Assembly: GCA_963775625.1 (NCBI GenBank)
Contig: CAVZJM010000003.1
Span: 62,001 to 126,000, forward strand
Length of the DNA stretch: 64,000 nucleotides
Direction of reading: 5' to 3'
Source: JAIBJN01 sp963775625
Lineage (GTDB): Bacteria > Actinomycetota > Thermoleophilia > Gaiellales > Gaiellaceae
How positions within the stretch are numbered: position 1 is the first letter of the stretch; each line of letters opens with the position of its first letter. Of this stretch, positions 41,496-49,488 are shown piece by piece. A program made the position numbers and the translations under genes. The notes beneath the pieces are model-generated. The model did not search any database and was not told the DNA's origin. It saw nothing but the letters and a program-made list of their open reading frames with translations.

Positions 41496-43015
41496 CACTT
41501 CCTGAGGCGCGTCCCCTCGAGGCAGAACTCGAAGTTGACCGACCCCTGCGGGCCCTCGTAGCGCTCCTGGAACGACGGGCCCTTCGGCGCGCCCGACAGG
41601 TCGCAGTAGGCCCCGGCGAGGATGCAGCGCTGCTCGCCCCAGCGCCCGGGGAAGGCGTTCCAGAGCGCGGGCAGGCCGTCGCCCGTGAGGGGAAGCGCGG
41701 CGACACAGCCGGTGCAGGCGGCGTTCTGCCCCCAGGGGACGGCGCCGTCGTGCCGCGCCTCCGGCAGGTCGCTCCCCTGCTGCTTGCAGTCCGAGAAGCA
41801 GGGCGCCGGATACGACGCGTGGCTGTTGCGGGCCGCGAAGGCGACCGCGTGGACCCCGTCCTCGCGGAGCGCCGGTAGCACCTGGCTCTCCCAGACCTCC
41901 GCGAGCCCGGGCGCCTCCGGAGCCACCAGCGAGCGCCACAGCGGCACGAGCGTCTCGCCCCAGTCGTAGGCGATGACGCGCTCGTGCTGGCCGTAGTTGA
42001 CCGTCTCCGGGCCGAGAAGCTCGCCGCCGACGTCCACGCAGGACTCGCCGGCAGTCGCGCACTGCGCGAGCACGACCGTCAGCCCTTCCCAGTCGCCGGC
42101 GTGCTCCTGGCAGGTGAACGGCGGCGTGCGCAGGCCCGGCCCGCAAAAGACTTTGTCGGCGACCGGCGACGGGTTCCGCGAGTAGAACCACCAGTAGTCG
42201 AGGAAGACACGCTCGTCCTGGCGGACGACGTGGTAGTAGATCGTGCTCGTGTCGCCTCCTCCGAGCGGGGTCCCCGGGTCCTCCGAGAGCTCGAGGTAGT
42301 CGAGGCTCGCATCGATCCCGGCCGCGTCGTCGACGCGCTCGCAGACGTCGACGCGGACCCCCTTGCGGCACATCTCCACGCGGCCGTCCTCGATCGCGTG
42401 CTCGATGTTCAGGGGGAACCGCCGCTCGCCGGAGTCGAAGAAGAGCAGCGGCCTGAACGTCTCCGCGAGCTCCGCGTCGGTCGGGGATTCCTCGCCGGCC
42501 TCGGGCACGGGCACCGGATCCTGCGCGGGCGACCCGACGGAGGGCGCGACGAAGAGCACGATTCCGAGCAGCAGGACGCCCGCGACCTCGGCCTGCCAGA
42601 AGACCGGCTTGTGGCGGATCGGCCACTTCCTGTCCACGATCCTGAACCCGGCCCAGACGGCGGTCGGCAGAAGGAGCAGCACGATGCCGACCGGGCGGGT
42701 GACGTAGGCGACGGGGACACCGACGAGGACGAAGATCGTCGTCGAGAAGCCACGGAAGAGCGACTTGAGCGGCCCCTCCTCGAGCCACTTGCTCGCGATG
42801 CGCCGGGCGATCCAGAAGACGCCGGTAGTCACGACGATCGCGAAGGCGAGATCGCCCCACAGCCCCGCGCCGCGAAGGAGGAAGCTCAGGAAGACGAGAA
42901 AGGCGACGGCGACGGCGAAGAGCACGATCGCGATCGCCCAGCGCGCGGCGATCGCCCAGCCGTCGTTCGGCTGCGAGATCCACTGGTCGAACTCGCACCA
43001 GAGCCTTCTCGACAC
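41492..43015 (-). CDS. Membrane protein with Vps62-like domain
   Basis: 507 residues. Four membrane helices lie within residues 25-165 (about 25-48, 52-70, 88-106, 110-125, 143-160 give four or five hydrophobic stretches), followed by a large exported domain with LLFFDSGERRFPLN, YYHVVRQDERVFLDYWWFYSRNP, HAGDWEGLTVVL, AYDWGETLVPL and ARNSHASYP, the pattern of Vps62/DUF946-related proteins. About nine cysteines in the exported part suggest disulphides. Biological role unknown; eukaryotic-like domains of this type are scattered in bacteria. Confidence 0.7.
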   Translation of the reverse strand: MSRRLWCEFDQWISQPNDGWAIAARWAIAIVLFAVAVAFLVFLSFLLRGAGLWGDLAFAIVVTTGVFWIARRIASKWLEEGPLKSLFRGFSTTIFVLVGVPVAYVTRPVGIVLLLLPTAVWAGFRIVDRKWPIRHKPVFWQAEVAGVLLLGIVLFVAPSVGSPAQDPVPVPEAGEESPTDAELAETFRPLLFFDSGERRFPLNIEHAIEDGRVEMCRKGVRVDVCERVDDAAGIDASLDYLELSEDPGTPLGGGDTSTIYYHVVRQDERVFLDYWWFYSRNPSPVADKVFCGPGLRTPPFTCQEHAGDWEGLTVVLAQCATAGESCVDVGGELLGPETVNYGQHERVIAYDWGETLVPLWRSLVAPEAPGLAEVWESQVLPALREDGVHAVAFAARNSHASYPAPCFSDCKQQGSDLPEARHDGAVPWGQNAACTGCVAALPLTGDGLPALWNAFPGRWGEQRCILAGAYCDLSGAPKGPSFQERYEGPQGSVNFEFCLEGTRLRKC

Positions 43016-43348
43016 GATGCCCGGCTGTCAGCGCACGGGTTCTCGGAGGGCGTCGCGTCGGCGTCGTCGCTCACCGCTCCAAAAGGGTAAGCGCACCGGG
43101 GTGTGACATGCGGATTCGCCGGCAACGGCTGCCTAGCCTGGCGCGTCGCGTTCACCGCAAAGCGACATCAGCCGCATCCCGACGGGCGGCATCAGCTCGT
43201 GCAAGCCGATCCCTTGCCTCCTTGCGGGTCCGCCCGAACGGACGCGTAGCTGGCATCGAGATATCAGGCTGCCAGCCCGCGTTACGAAGTGGTAGGTCCG
43301 TGCTCCCGGGATTTCTATCGGGCATGCTTCGATCGGTACACTCCCGAA
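43016..43348. other. Gene-poor stretch before tRNA-Gly
   Basis: 333 bp between a membrane protein start and the tRNA 3' end. On the minus strand a 34-codon frame at about 43187-43290 (MPATRPFGRTRKEARDRLARAD) is the only peptide-like segment; its basic N-terminus faintly recalls the start of tyrosine integrases next to tRNA genes, but no catalytic part follows. No direct repeat of the tRNA end was found. Otherwise nothing convincing. Confidence 0.4.
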
Positions 43349-43420
43349 GCGGACGACGGGGCTCGAACCCGCGACCCTTGGCTTGGGAAGCCAATGCTCT
43401 ACCAGCTGAGCTACGTCCGC
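43349..43420 (-). tRNA. tRNA-Gly (anticodon CCC)
   Basis: 72-nt cloverleaf read on the minus strand: acceptor GCGGACG pairing with CGTCCGC, D arm GCTCAGCTGGTAGAGC, anticodon stem TTGGC/GCCAA with loop TTCCCAA (anticodon CCC) and T arm GCGGGTTCGAGCCCCGT-like with the invariant TTCGA. No CCA is encoded. It reads GGG codons. Long frames across it on both strands (for example one starting MASQAKGRGFEPRRP) are tRNA-derived artefacts. Confidence 0.97.
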
Positions 43421-43424
43421 CTGA

Positions 43425-43587
43425 GAACTCGTCTCAGAATGAAGTCCTGTGCCGCCGGGCCGCGCTGCCCGCCCCGAGGACTGCGTCCTCAGTCGCGCCC
43501 GTAGCCTTGGCTACGAGCGCTCCCTGCGTCCTTGCCTCGGAACGACCATCGCACCCCGACGGGGAAGCGTCATCCTGAAACGAGTTC
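43425..43587. repeat. Long palindromic repeat, family II, copy C (163 bp)
   Basis: Starts gaactcgtctcag and ends cctgaaacgagttc, which pair. The centre holds a perfect hairpin gtagcc-tt-ggctac within gcgcccgtagccttggctac and gagcgc. It is homologous in inverted orientation to 53909-54074: shared blocks gccgccgggccgcgc, gcgtcctcagtcgcgcccgta, tacgagcgctccctgcgtcc, ttgcctcg and gcaccccgac. At the central stem the second copy has gtattc-tc-gaatac, so both sides changed together. It lies 5 bp from the tRNA-Gly 5' end. The rest of the gap to 43732 shows only an AT-richer leader. Confidence 0.85.
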
Positions 43588-43732
43588 AAAGCCGCTCAAC
43601 CATACCATCGGGCCCGTTTTCCAATGACTCATCGGAGGGATGGTCGAACACCCGATTTCTGACGACGATTAAGAGCAAATCGGACGTGCGGCGTGCGGCC
43701 ACCACCCGCCCGGTCAGCAGGAGGTATCTGCA

Positions 43733-43891
43733 GTGGGCAGCAAACAGCTGAGGCGTTGCGAGGAAGGGCAGACGATGGCCGAGTACGCCGTCATCCTCGG
43801 CGTCATCACGCCGGTGCTCATCCTGCTGTTCGCCACGATGGCCGACGCCATCGTCGCCCGGGTTGAGACCGTCGTCGGTTTCCTGACCTAG
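43733..43891 (+). CDS. Flp/Fap-type pilin-like small protein
   Basis: 52 residues from GTG 43733; an excellent ribosome binding site (aggaggt, 43719-43725) lies 7 bases upstream. The sequence VGSKQLRRCEEGQTMAEYAVILGVITPVLILLFATMADAI has the Flp pilin hallmark: a short basic leader, then GQTMAEYAVIL with the Glu5-Tyr pair in a hydrophobic helix. Prepilin peptidase would cut before the M/AEY segment or after the glycine. No tad/cpa assembly genes are nearby, so this is an orphan pilin gene. Too short for most ORF callers. Confidence 0.85.
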   Translation: MGSKQLRRCEEGQTMAEYAVILGVITPVLILLFATMADAIVARVETVVGFLT

Positions 43892-43968
43892 GTTCAGCTC
43901 CTCCGGGAAGGCTCCGTCCCCAGAGGGGATGGAATACTTGGCTGGAGAGAATCAGGAGAGGAGCTGTG

Positions 43969-45000
43969 ATGGCAGAGGAAACGCTGGAAGCGATCGCGCG
44001 AGCGCTGGTCGCCCCGGGCAAGGGCATCCTGGCCGCGGACGAGAGCACCGGGACGATCGAGAAGCGGCTGAAGTCGATCGACGTCGAGTCGACCGAGGAC
44101 AAGCGCCGGGACTATCGAGAGATGCTCTTCACGACTCCGGGCCTGGGCGACCACGTCTCGGGCGTGATCCTCTACGACGAGACGATCCGCCAGTCCTCCA
44201 GGGACGGGGTTCCCTTCACGAAGATCCTCCAGGACGCTGGCGTCATCCCCGGGATCAAGGTGGACACGGGCGCCAAGGCGCTCGCCGGGGCGGAGGGCGA
44301 GACCGTCACCGAGGGCCTCGACGGGCTCCGTGAGCGGCTCGCCGAGTACAGAGAGCTGGGCGCGAAGTTCACGAAGTGGCGCGCGGTGATCGCGATCGAC
44401 GGCGACAAGATCCCGAGCGCCTACTGCATCCACGTGAACGGGCACGCGCTCGGCCGCTTCGCCGTGCTCTCCCAGGAGGCCGGCCTCGTCCCGATCGTCG
44501 AGCCCGAGGTGCTCATGGACGGAAGCCACACGCTCGAGCGCTGCTACGAGGTCACCGAGGCGACGCTCGAGGCGGTCTTCAACGAGTTGTTCTCCCAGCG
44601 CGTCGTCTACGAAGGGATGCTGCTGAAGCCGAACATGGTCATCTCGGGGAAGGAGTGCCCGCAGCAGGCCACTCCGGACGAGATCGCCAGGGCGACGATC
44701 CGCTGCTTCAGGGGCGTCGTGCCGGCGGCCGTGCCCGGAATCGTGTTCCTCTCGGGCGGCCAGGGCGACGAGGAGGCGACGGCGAACCTGAACGCCATGA
44801 ACGCGCTCGGCGAGCACCCGTGGCAGCTCTCCTTCTCCTACGGCCGGGCGCTCCAGGCGCCGTCGCTGAAGGCCTGGAAGGGCGAGGACGCCAATGTTCT
44901 TGCCGGCCAGGAGGCGCTCGCCCACCGGGCGCGCATGAACGGCGCGGCCCGGGACGGGAGCTACACCGCCGACATGGAAAAGGAGCTGGCCGCCGTCTAG
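43969..45000 (+). CDS. Class I fructose-bisphosphate aldolase
   Basis: 343 residues from ATG 43969; a GTG one codon earlier is an alternative, and aggagaggag precedes both. Family segments: GKGILAADESTGTIEKRL, VILYDETIRQ, KWRAVIAID, IVEPEVLMDGSHTLERC, the Schiff-base lysine in LLKPNMVISGKEC, GIVFLSGGQGDEEATANLNAMN and SFSYGRALQAPSLKAWKG. It is the eukaryote-like class I type. It is convergent with the second glpX gene, whose product would act on the same metabolite. Confidence 0.96.
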   Translation: MAEETLEAIARALVAPGKGILAADESTGTIEKRLKSIDVESTEDKRRDYREMLFTTPGLGDHVSGVILYDETIRQSSRDGVPFTKILQDAGVIPGIKVDTGAKALAGAEGETVTEGLDGLRERLAEYRELGAKFTKWRAVIAIDGDKIPSAYCIHVNGHALGRFAVLSQEAGLVPIVEPEVLMDGSHTLERCYEVTEATLEAVFNELFSQRVVYEGMLLKPNMVISGKECPQQATPDEIARATIRCFRGVVPAAVPGIVFLSGGQGDEEATANLNAMNALGEHPWQLSFSYGRALQAPSLKAWKGEDANVLAGQEALAHRARMNGAARDGSYTADMEKELAAV

Positions 45001-45990
45001 CGGTACTCGCGGCCCGAGAAGCGCTCGAGCTTGTCGAGGGCGTGCTGGGCCTCGATGCGCCTGACGGTGCCCGAACGGGAGCGCATCACCACCGACTCCG
45101 TCTGCGCGCCGCCGCGCGTGAAGCGGACGCCGCGGAGGAGCGCGCCGTCCGTGACGCCGGTGGCCGAGACGAAGACGTTGTCGCCGGCGACGAGATCGTC
45201 GGTCGTGAGCACGCGGTCGGGGTCGTAGCCCGCGTCGACCAGCGCCTCTCGCTCCTCGTCGTTTCGGGGCCAGAGCCGCCCCTGGACGACACCGCCGAGG
45301 CACTTGACCGCCGCGGCGGCGATGACGCCCTCCGGGCGTCCCGCCGATCCCCATCATCAGGTCGACCCCGGTTCCCTGGCGCGCGGCCGCGATCGCGGGC
45401 GCCACGTCGCCGTCCGTGATCAGGTTGACCTTGGCGCCGGCCTCGCGCAGGCCGTCGATGACCGCCTGGTTTCGCTCGCGGTCGAGCACGACGACGGCGA
45501 TCTCGCTCGGCTTCACGCCCTTGGCCTCGGCGGCGGCCCGCACGTTCTCGCCCGGGGCGGCGTCGATCGAGACCGCCTCGGCCACCTCCTCCCCGCCGAC
45601 GAGCTTGTCCATGTACACGGCGGCGCCCGGAAAGAACATCGAGCCTCGCTCGGCGACGGCGATGACGGCGATCGCGTTCGGCTGTCCAACGGACGTCAGG
45701 CGCGTGCCCTCGAGGGGGTCGACGGCCACGTCCACCTCGGGCGGCTGCCCGTTGCCGACCTCCTCGCCGTTGTAGAGCATCGGCGCCTCGTCCTTCTCGC
45801 CCTCGCCGATGACCACGAGGCCGCTCATGGAGACGGTGTCGAGCATCGCCCGCATCGCGTCGACGGCGGCCTGATCGGCGGCGTTCTTGTCCCCGCGGCC
45901 GATCCAGCGCCCGCAGCCGAGCGCGGCGGCCTCGGTCACCCGCACGAGCTCGAGCGCGAGGTTTCGATCGGGGACGGCGCCGTCCGCCAT
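45001..45990 (-). pseudogene. glpX: Class II fructose-1,6-bisphosphatase, copy 2, apparent frameshift
   Basis: From ATG 45990 the frame is a normal GlpX: RVTEAAALGCGRWIGRGDKNAADQAAVDAMR, VVIGEGEKDEAPML, DVAVDPLEGTRLTSVGQPNAI, LITDGDVAPAI, GIGGTPGG. One extra G near 45331-45335 (inside the palindrome gacgccc-tcc-gggcgtc) then shifts the frame; restoring it gives GGTPEGVIAAAAVKCLGG...LWPRNDEER and LVAGDNVFVSATGVTDGALLRGV to the stop at 45001. The rest is well conserved, so an error in the consensus is likely. This copy is nearer to the classical bacterial GlpX than copy 1. Confidence 0.85.
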
Positions 45991-46045
45991 GCCTGCACCA
46001 TCCTATGGCACCTAGGATCCCGATCATCCGACGGGAGGGAGGACG

Positions 46046-47222
46046 GTGACTCTCAGCCAGCTGGCGGTGACGGTGACGGTCCTCGCCGTGCTCGGCCTGG
46101 TGGCGAGCCGCTTCGGGCTTTCCGCCATCCCGGCGTACCTCCTCGCCGGAATGCTCCTCGGCCCGAACGAGCCCGACCTCACCAGCTTCATCGAGCCCTC
46201 CGAGGTGACGGAGTTCGTGGCCGAGCTCGGCATCATCTTCCTCCTCTTCTTCCTCGGCCTCGAGTTCACGCTCGACCGCCTGAGACGCAGCGGCATGCAC
46301 CTCGGGATCGGCGGGTCGATCGACTTCGTCGTCAACGCCGCCCTGGGGCTGATCGTCGGCGTGACCGCGTTCGGGCTCTCCTTCGCCGCCCTCATCCTGG
46401 CCGGCGCGATCTACGTCTCCTCCTCCGCGGTCGCCGTCAAGGGCCTGATCGACTTCCGGCGGCTGGCCGACGACGAGACCGACCTCGTGCTCGCCATCCT
46501 CATCGTCGAGGACATCGCGATCGCGTTCGTGCTCGCCTTCGCGAGCGGGGGCGGCGGCGGAATCGAGGACTCGCTCGCGCTCGCCTTCAAGGCGATCACG
46601 TTCATCGTCGTCTCGCTCGCGGCCTCGCGCTGGCTCGCCCGCCCCATCGACCGGCTCCTCGAGTGGATGCCACGGGAGTTCTTCCTGCTCTTCACCTTCG
46701 CGCTCCTGATCGGAATGAGCGCCATCTCCCACTGGCTGGGGCTCTCCGAGGCGATCGGAGCGCTGATGGCCGGCGTGATCCTGTCGGACACGTCCGCCCG
46801 CCACGAGCTCGAGGAGCGCTTCCTGAGCTTTCGGGACATCTTCGGGGCGCTCTTCTTCTTCGTGTTCGGGCTCTCGATCGACATCGAGGCGCTGGGCTCG
46901 CTCGGGTGGCTGATCGCGCTCGCCGTCGTCCTCAGCGTCATCGGCAAGCTGGGCGGCACTTACGCCGCCGGAAGGGTGGGCGGCTTCACGCCGCGCCAGA
47001 GTCTCAACGCGGGCACCGCCCTGGTGGCCCGCGGCGAGTTCACGGTCATCCTGGCCCAGGTGGCGACGGAGAACCCCGCAGTCTCCGCCTCGGCACGAGA
47101 GCGACCTCGTGGCGTTCGCCGGCCTCTACGTGCTCGCCACCGCGGTGATCGGCGTTTTCCTGATGAAGGAGTCGAAGCGCATCGGGCGCAGGCTCTTCCC
47201 CACGCCGCCTCAGAGCGCCTAA
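46046..47222 (+). pseudogene. CPA2-family K+(Na+)/H+ antiporter (KhtU-like), frameshift near C-terminus
   Basis: From GTG 46046, about 350 residues with 11-12 membrane helices: YLLAGMLLGPNEPDL, ELGIIFLLFFLGLEFTLDRLRR, SSSAVAVKGLIDFRRLADDETDLVLAILIVEDI, EAIGALMAGVILSDT and ARGEFTVILAQVA, the Kef/CPA2 signature. Near 47085-47095 the frame shifts; the other frame continues ESDLVAFAGLYVLATAVIGVFLMKESKRIGRRLFP to a TAA at 47220, the normal last helix. An RCK_C regulatory subunit gene follows, as in KhtTU potassium efflux systems. Confidence 0.85.
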
Positions 47223-47277
47223 CGCAATGAGGAGCCATGCCGGGTCATCATCCCGTTAGGCGCTCTAAACTGGCTCC
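47212..47277 (+). promoter_or_regulatory. Interleaved inverted repeats before the RCK_C gene
   Basis: A perfect 13-bp inverted repeat (agagcgcctaacg at 47212-47224, cgttaggcgctct at 47254-47266) interleaves with a 7-bp one (ggagcca at 47231-47237, tggctcc at 47271-47277). The order L1-L2-R1-R2 means a pseudoknot or two mutually exclusive hairpins, ending just before the ribosome binding site aaggagg of the next gene. The left arm includes the antiporter's stop codon. A TAAACT -10-like box overlaps the right arm. Confidence 0.5.
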
Positions 47278-47291
47278 AGAAGGAGGAACAC

Positions 47292-47795
47292 ATGGCCCGC
47301 GAGCTCCGTGAGACCCGACTGCCGGGCGTCGGCGTCAAGTACACGTGCCTGACCGCGCACGGCGGGCGCCTCACCGTGATCCTCCACAACGAGGGCCAGC
47401 GCGAGCTCTACTGGTTCCCGCACACGGACGACGACGAGCCGCAGGCGGTCATCCAGCTCGAGGACGAGGAGGCGCGCCAGCTCGGGGCGCTGATCGGCGG
47501 CGCCTACGAGCGGCCGAAGATCGTCGAGGAGCTGGAGATGGCCTTCGGGGAGCTGTCCATCGAATGGGTGCCGGTCCCGGACGGGAGCCCGGCGATCGGA
47601 AAGACGCTTGCCGAGTGCGCCTTCCGCCAGCGGGCCGGCATCACGATCATCGCCATCCTGCGCGACCCGGAGCCGGTCGTGGGCGCCCAGCCGAGCGACT
47701 CGATCCAGCAGGGGGACACGCTCGTCACCGTCGGCAAGCTCGGCCAGTACCCGGCGTTCCGCAAGCTCCTGGCCGAAGGGCCGTTCGGCGACTGA
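47292..47795 (+). CDS. RCK_C (TrkA-C) regulatory subunit of cation antiporter (KhtT-like)
   Basis: 167 residues with aaggagg upstream. The C-terminal half is a TrkA-C domain: IEWVPVPDGSPAIGKTLAECAFRQRAGITIIAILRDPEPVVGAQPSDSIQQGDTLVTVGKLGQYPAFRKLL. The N-terminal half (LPGVGVKYTCLTAHGGRLTVILHNEGQRELYWF) matches the KhtT N-domain. It would gate the upstream CPA2 transporter in response to a ligand such as a nucleotide or pH. The gene pair and its order match potassium efflux systems. Confidence 0.92.
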   Translation: MARELRETRLPGVGVKYTCLTAHGGRLTVILHNEGQRELYWFPHTDDDEPQAVIQLEDEEARQLGALIGGAYERPKIVEELEMAFGELSIEWVPVPDGSPAIGKTLAECAFRQRAGITIIAILRDPEPVVGAQPSDSIQQGDTLVTVGKLGQYPAFRKLLAEGPFGD

Positions 47796-47840
47796 GGGCG
47801 GCCCGACGGCCGCCCTCAGCGCTGTGGAGCGGGCAAGCGA

Positions 47841-48428
47841 CTAGACGAACGCGGGCTCGAGCCCACGGGTCGGCTCGTAGGTGGGCTCGAAGCCGGCCAG
47901 GCGGCCGACGCCGGCACCCGTCGCGAGCGCGGCCTTCTGCAGGAACGCGGGAACGTAGGGCAGGCGCACGTCGGCGAAGTGGGCGTTGGCGATGACCGCG
48001 AGGCGCAGCGGGCTCGGCATGCCCTTCCTGTTCGTCTTGCCGTCGGCGGCGAGGCCGAACATCGTCTCGAGGAAGCGCTCGAACTGGAGCGCCGGGCGGA
48101 CCTCGCAGCGGAAGCGGGCGGTGGTCTCGCCGACGTTGCGGAAGCTGTGCGTCGCTCCGGCGGGGACGGTGACGACCTCGCCCGGGCCGGCGACGACCTT
48201 GTCACGGCCGCGGCGGAACTCGAGCGTGCCCTCGAGAACCTCGAAGCGCTCGCTCTGGTACGGGTGGACGTGCGCGGCGGCGACGGCGCCGTCGGCCTCG
48301 ACCGTGACCTCGATCTCGACGAGCTCGCCGTCGGTGTCGGCTGCCGTCCGCAGGAAGTGGACGGTTTCGCCGGTGGCCGGGTTCACGATCGTGTGACCGG
48401 CGCGGATGGAAGTGGGATGGGTGCTCAA
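47841..48428 (-). CDS. Cupin-domain protein
   Basis: 195 residues. A single cupin with the metal motif HVHPYQSERFEVLEGTLEFRRG and the second motif VPAGATHSFRNVGETTARFRCEVRPALQFERFLETMFGL, followed by a C-terminal helical region typical of actinobacterial cupins of about 190 residues. Enzymatic activity is not evident; sugar- or signal-binding is possible. A symmetric 22-bp palindrome sits 91 bp upstream of its start. Confidence 0.85.
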   Translation of the reverse strand: MSTHPTSIRAGHTIVNPATGETVHFLRTAADTDGELVEIEVTVEADGAVAAAHVHPYQSERFEVLEGTLEFRRGRDKVVAGPGEVVTVPAGATHSFRNVGETTARFRCEVRPALQFERFLETMFGLAADGKTNRKGMPSPLRLAVIANAHFADVRLPYVPAFLQKAALATGAGVGRLAGFEPTYEPTRGLEPAFV

Positions 48429-48518
48429 CGTCTGTGCCTCCTGTCGGTTCGTGGTGACGTGCCTGAACCTTCAGGGACGGCGCCCCTTCCGCCCACCGGG
48501 GAAACACCCGTCGATACG

Positions 48519-48540
48519 CGTGGAGACAGGTGTCTCCACG
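48519..48540. promoter_or_regulatory. 22-bp symmetric dyad upstream of cupin gene
   Basis: cgtggagaca-gg-tgtctccacg: two perfect 10-bp arms separated by 2 bp. The very short spacer argues for a dimeric repressor operator rather than a hairpin terminator, although it also lies 23 bp after the VOC gene's stop. No T-tract follows. Confidence 0.5.
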
Positions 48541-48562
48541 TGCGGTTTTCCGTACGCCCGCG

Positions 48563-48958
48563 TCAGCGGCCGCCGACGGACTCGACGGCGAGGATGTTCC
48601 CGTCCGGGTCCTTGCACCACGCCGCGCGGACGTCGCCGACGGCGGCGATCCCGTTCTCCGTCTTCAGGTCCGGCAGGTCGTACTCCTCGAACGCGACTCC
48701 GCGCTCTCGCAGAGTCGAGACCGCCGCGTCGATGTCGTCGACCCGGAAGCCGGCGACCGTGTGCCGGCTCTGCCCGGCGCCGACGCTCTCGTAGACGAGC
48801 AGCGTCCCGTCGCCCGCCTCGAACTCGGCCTCCCGGTTCTCGGGCAGGTCGCTCCGGCGCTCCTTCAGCCTGAGCCCGAGCGTGTCGCCGTAGAAGCCGA
48901 TCGCCGCCTCGACGTCCGAGACCGGGACGATCGCCGCAATGCGTGCCTGCTCCAGCAT
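48563..48958 (-). CDS. VOC-family (glyoxalase/bleomycin resistance-like) protein
   Basis: 131 residues from ATG 48958, with gaggcaggaga upstream. Tandem beta-alpha-beta-beta-beta modules: IAAIVPVSDVEAAIGFYGDTLGLRL, LLVYESVGAGQSRHTVAGFRVDDIDAAVSTLRERGVAFEEYD, AWCKDPDGNILAVESVG. The metal ligand pattern is incomplete (the first His position is Val), so a glyoxalase activity is doubtful. Substrate unknown. Confidence 0.88.
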   Translation of the reverse strand: MLEQARIAAIVPVSDVEAAIGFYGDTLGLRLKERRSDLPENREAEFEAGDGTLLVYESVGAGQSRHTVAGFRVDDIDAAVSTLRERGVAFEEYDLPDLKTENGIAAVGDVRAAWCKDPDGNILAVESVGGR

Positions 48959-49112
48959 TTCTCCTGCCTCCTCCGTGAGTGTTCCGCGACCGCGACGATC
49001 GCAGCCGCGCGCGGCCGGCGCAAGGCTCCAGCTCGTCCTCGGCTTCAGGCGCCGGCTCCGCCTGCCGACAACAACCCCGGGCCCGGAGAACAACGCAGAA
49101 GGAGGTCCACCG

Positions 49113-49481
49113 ATGGGCTTGCTGGACCGTTTTCGCCCAGTCGCGAACGGAAGTCCCGCCGACGGAGACCAGCTGATCGTCCAGCAGCTTCGGCTGCTGG
49201 GAGCCGACCTGAGCAAGCCGCGAGAGGTGCTGCACTTCGTCTACTTCCCGACGAAGGAGGACGCCGACGACGCGGCGTCCGAGCTCCGCAACGAGGGCTA
49301 CACGGTCGAGGTGGAGCCCTCCGCCGACTCCGACACAGGCCCGCCCAATCCCTGGCTGGCCCTCGCGAGGAAGGACACCGTCGTCGACGAGGACTCGGTG
49401 GTCGTCATGCGACCGAGATTCGAGGCGCTGGCCGCTGCCCGATCCGGCGAGTACGACGGCTGGGAGGCCGCCGCAAGCTAG
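49113..49481 (+). CDS. RraB-family protein (RNase E regulator-like)
   Basis: 122 residues from ATG 49113, with a strong site aaggaggt 7 bases upstream. DQLIVQQLRLLGADLSKPREVLHFVYFPTKEDADDAASELRNEGYTVEVE resembles the ferredoxin-like RraB fold, whose E. coli member binds RNase E; WLALARKDTVVDEDSVV and GEYDGWEA are in the expected places. In actinobacteria the target is undetermined. Divergent from the VOC gene. Confidence 0.8.
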   Translation: MGLLDRFRPVANGSPADGDQLIVQQLRLLGADLSKPREVLHFVYFPTKEDADDAASELRNEGYTVEVEPSADSDTGPPNPWLALARKDTVVDEDSVVVMRPRFEALAAARSGEYDGWEAAAS

Positions 49482-49488
49482 AGAACGG

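Noticed and set aside
43152..43394. 80-codon minus-strand frame beginning MASQAKGRGFEPRRP
   Set aside because: Its start is the translated tRNA-Gly gene, a well-known annotation artefact. The distal part vaguely recalls an integrase N-terminus but lacks any catalytic motif.
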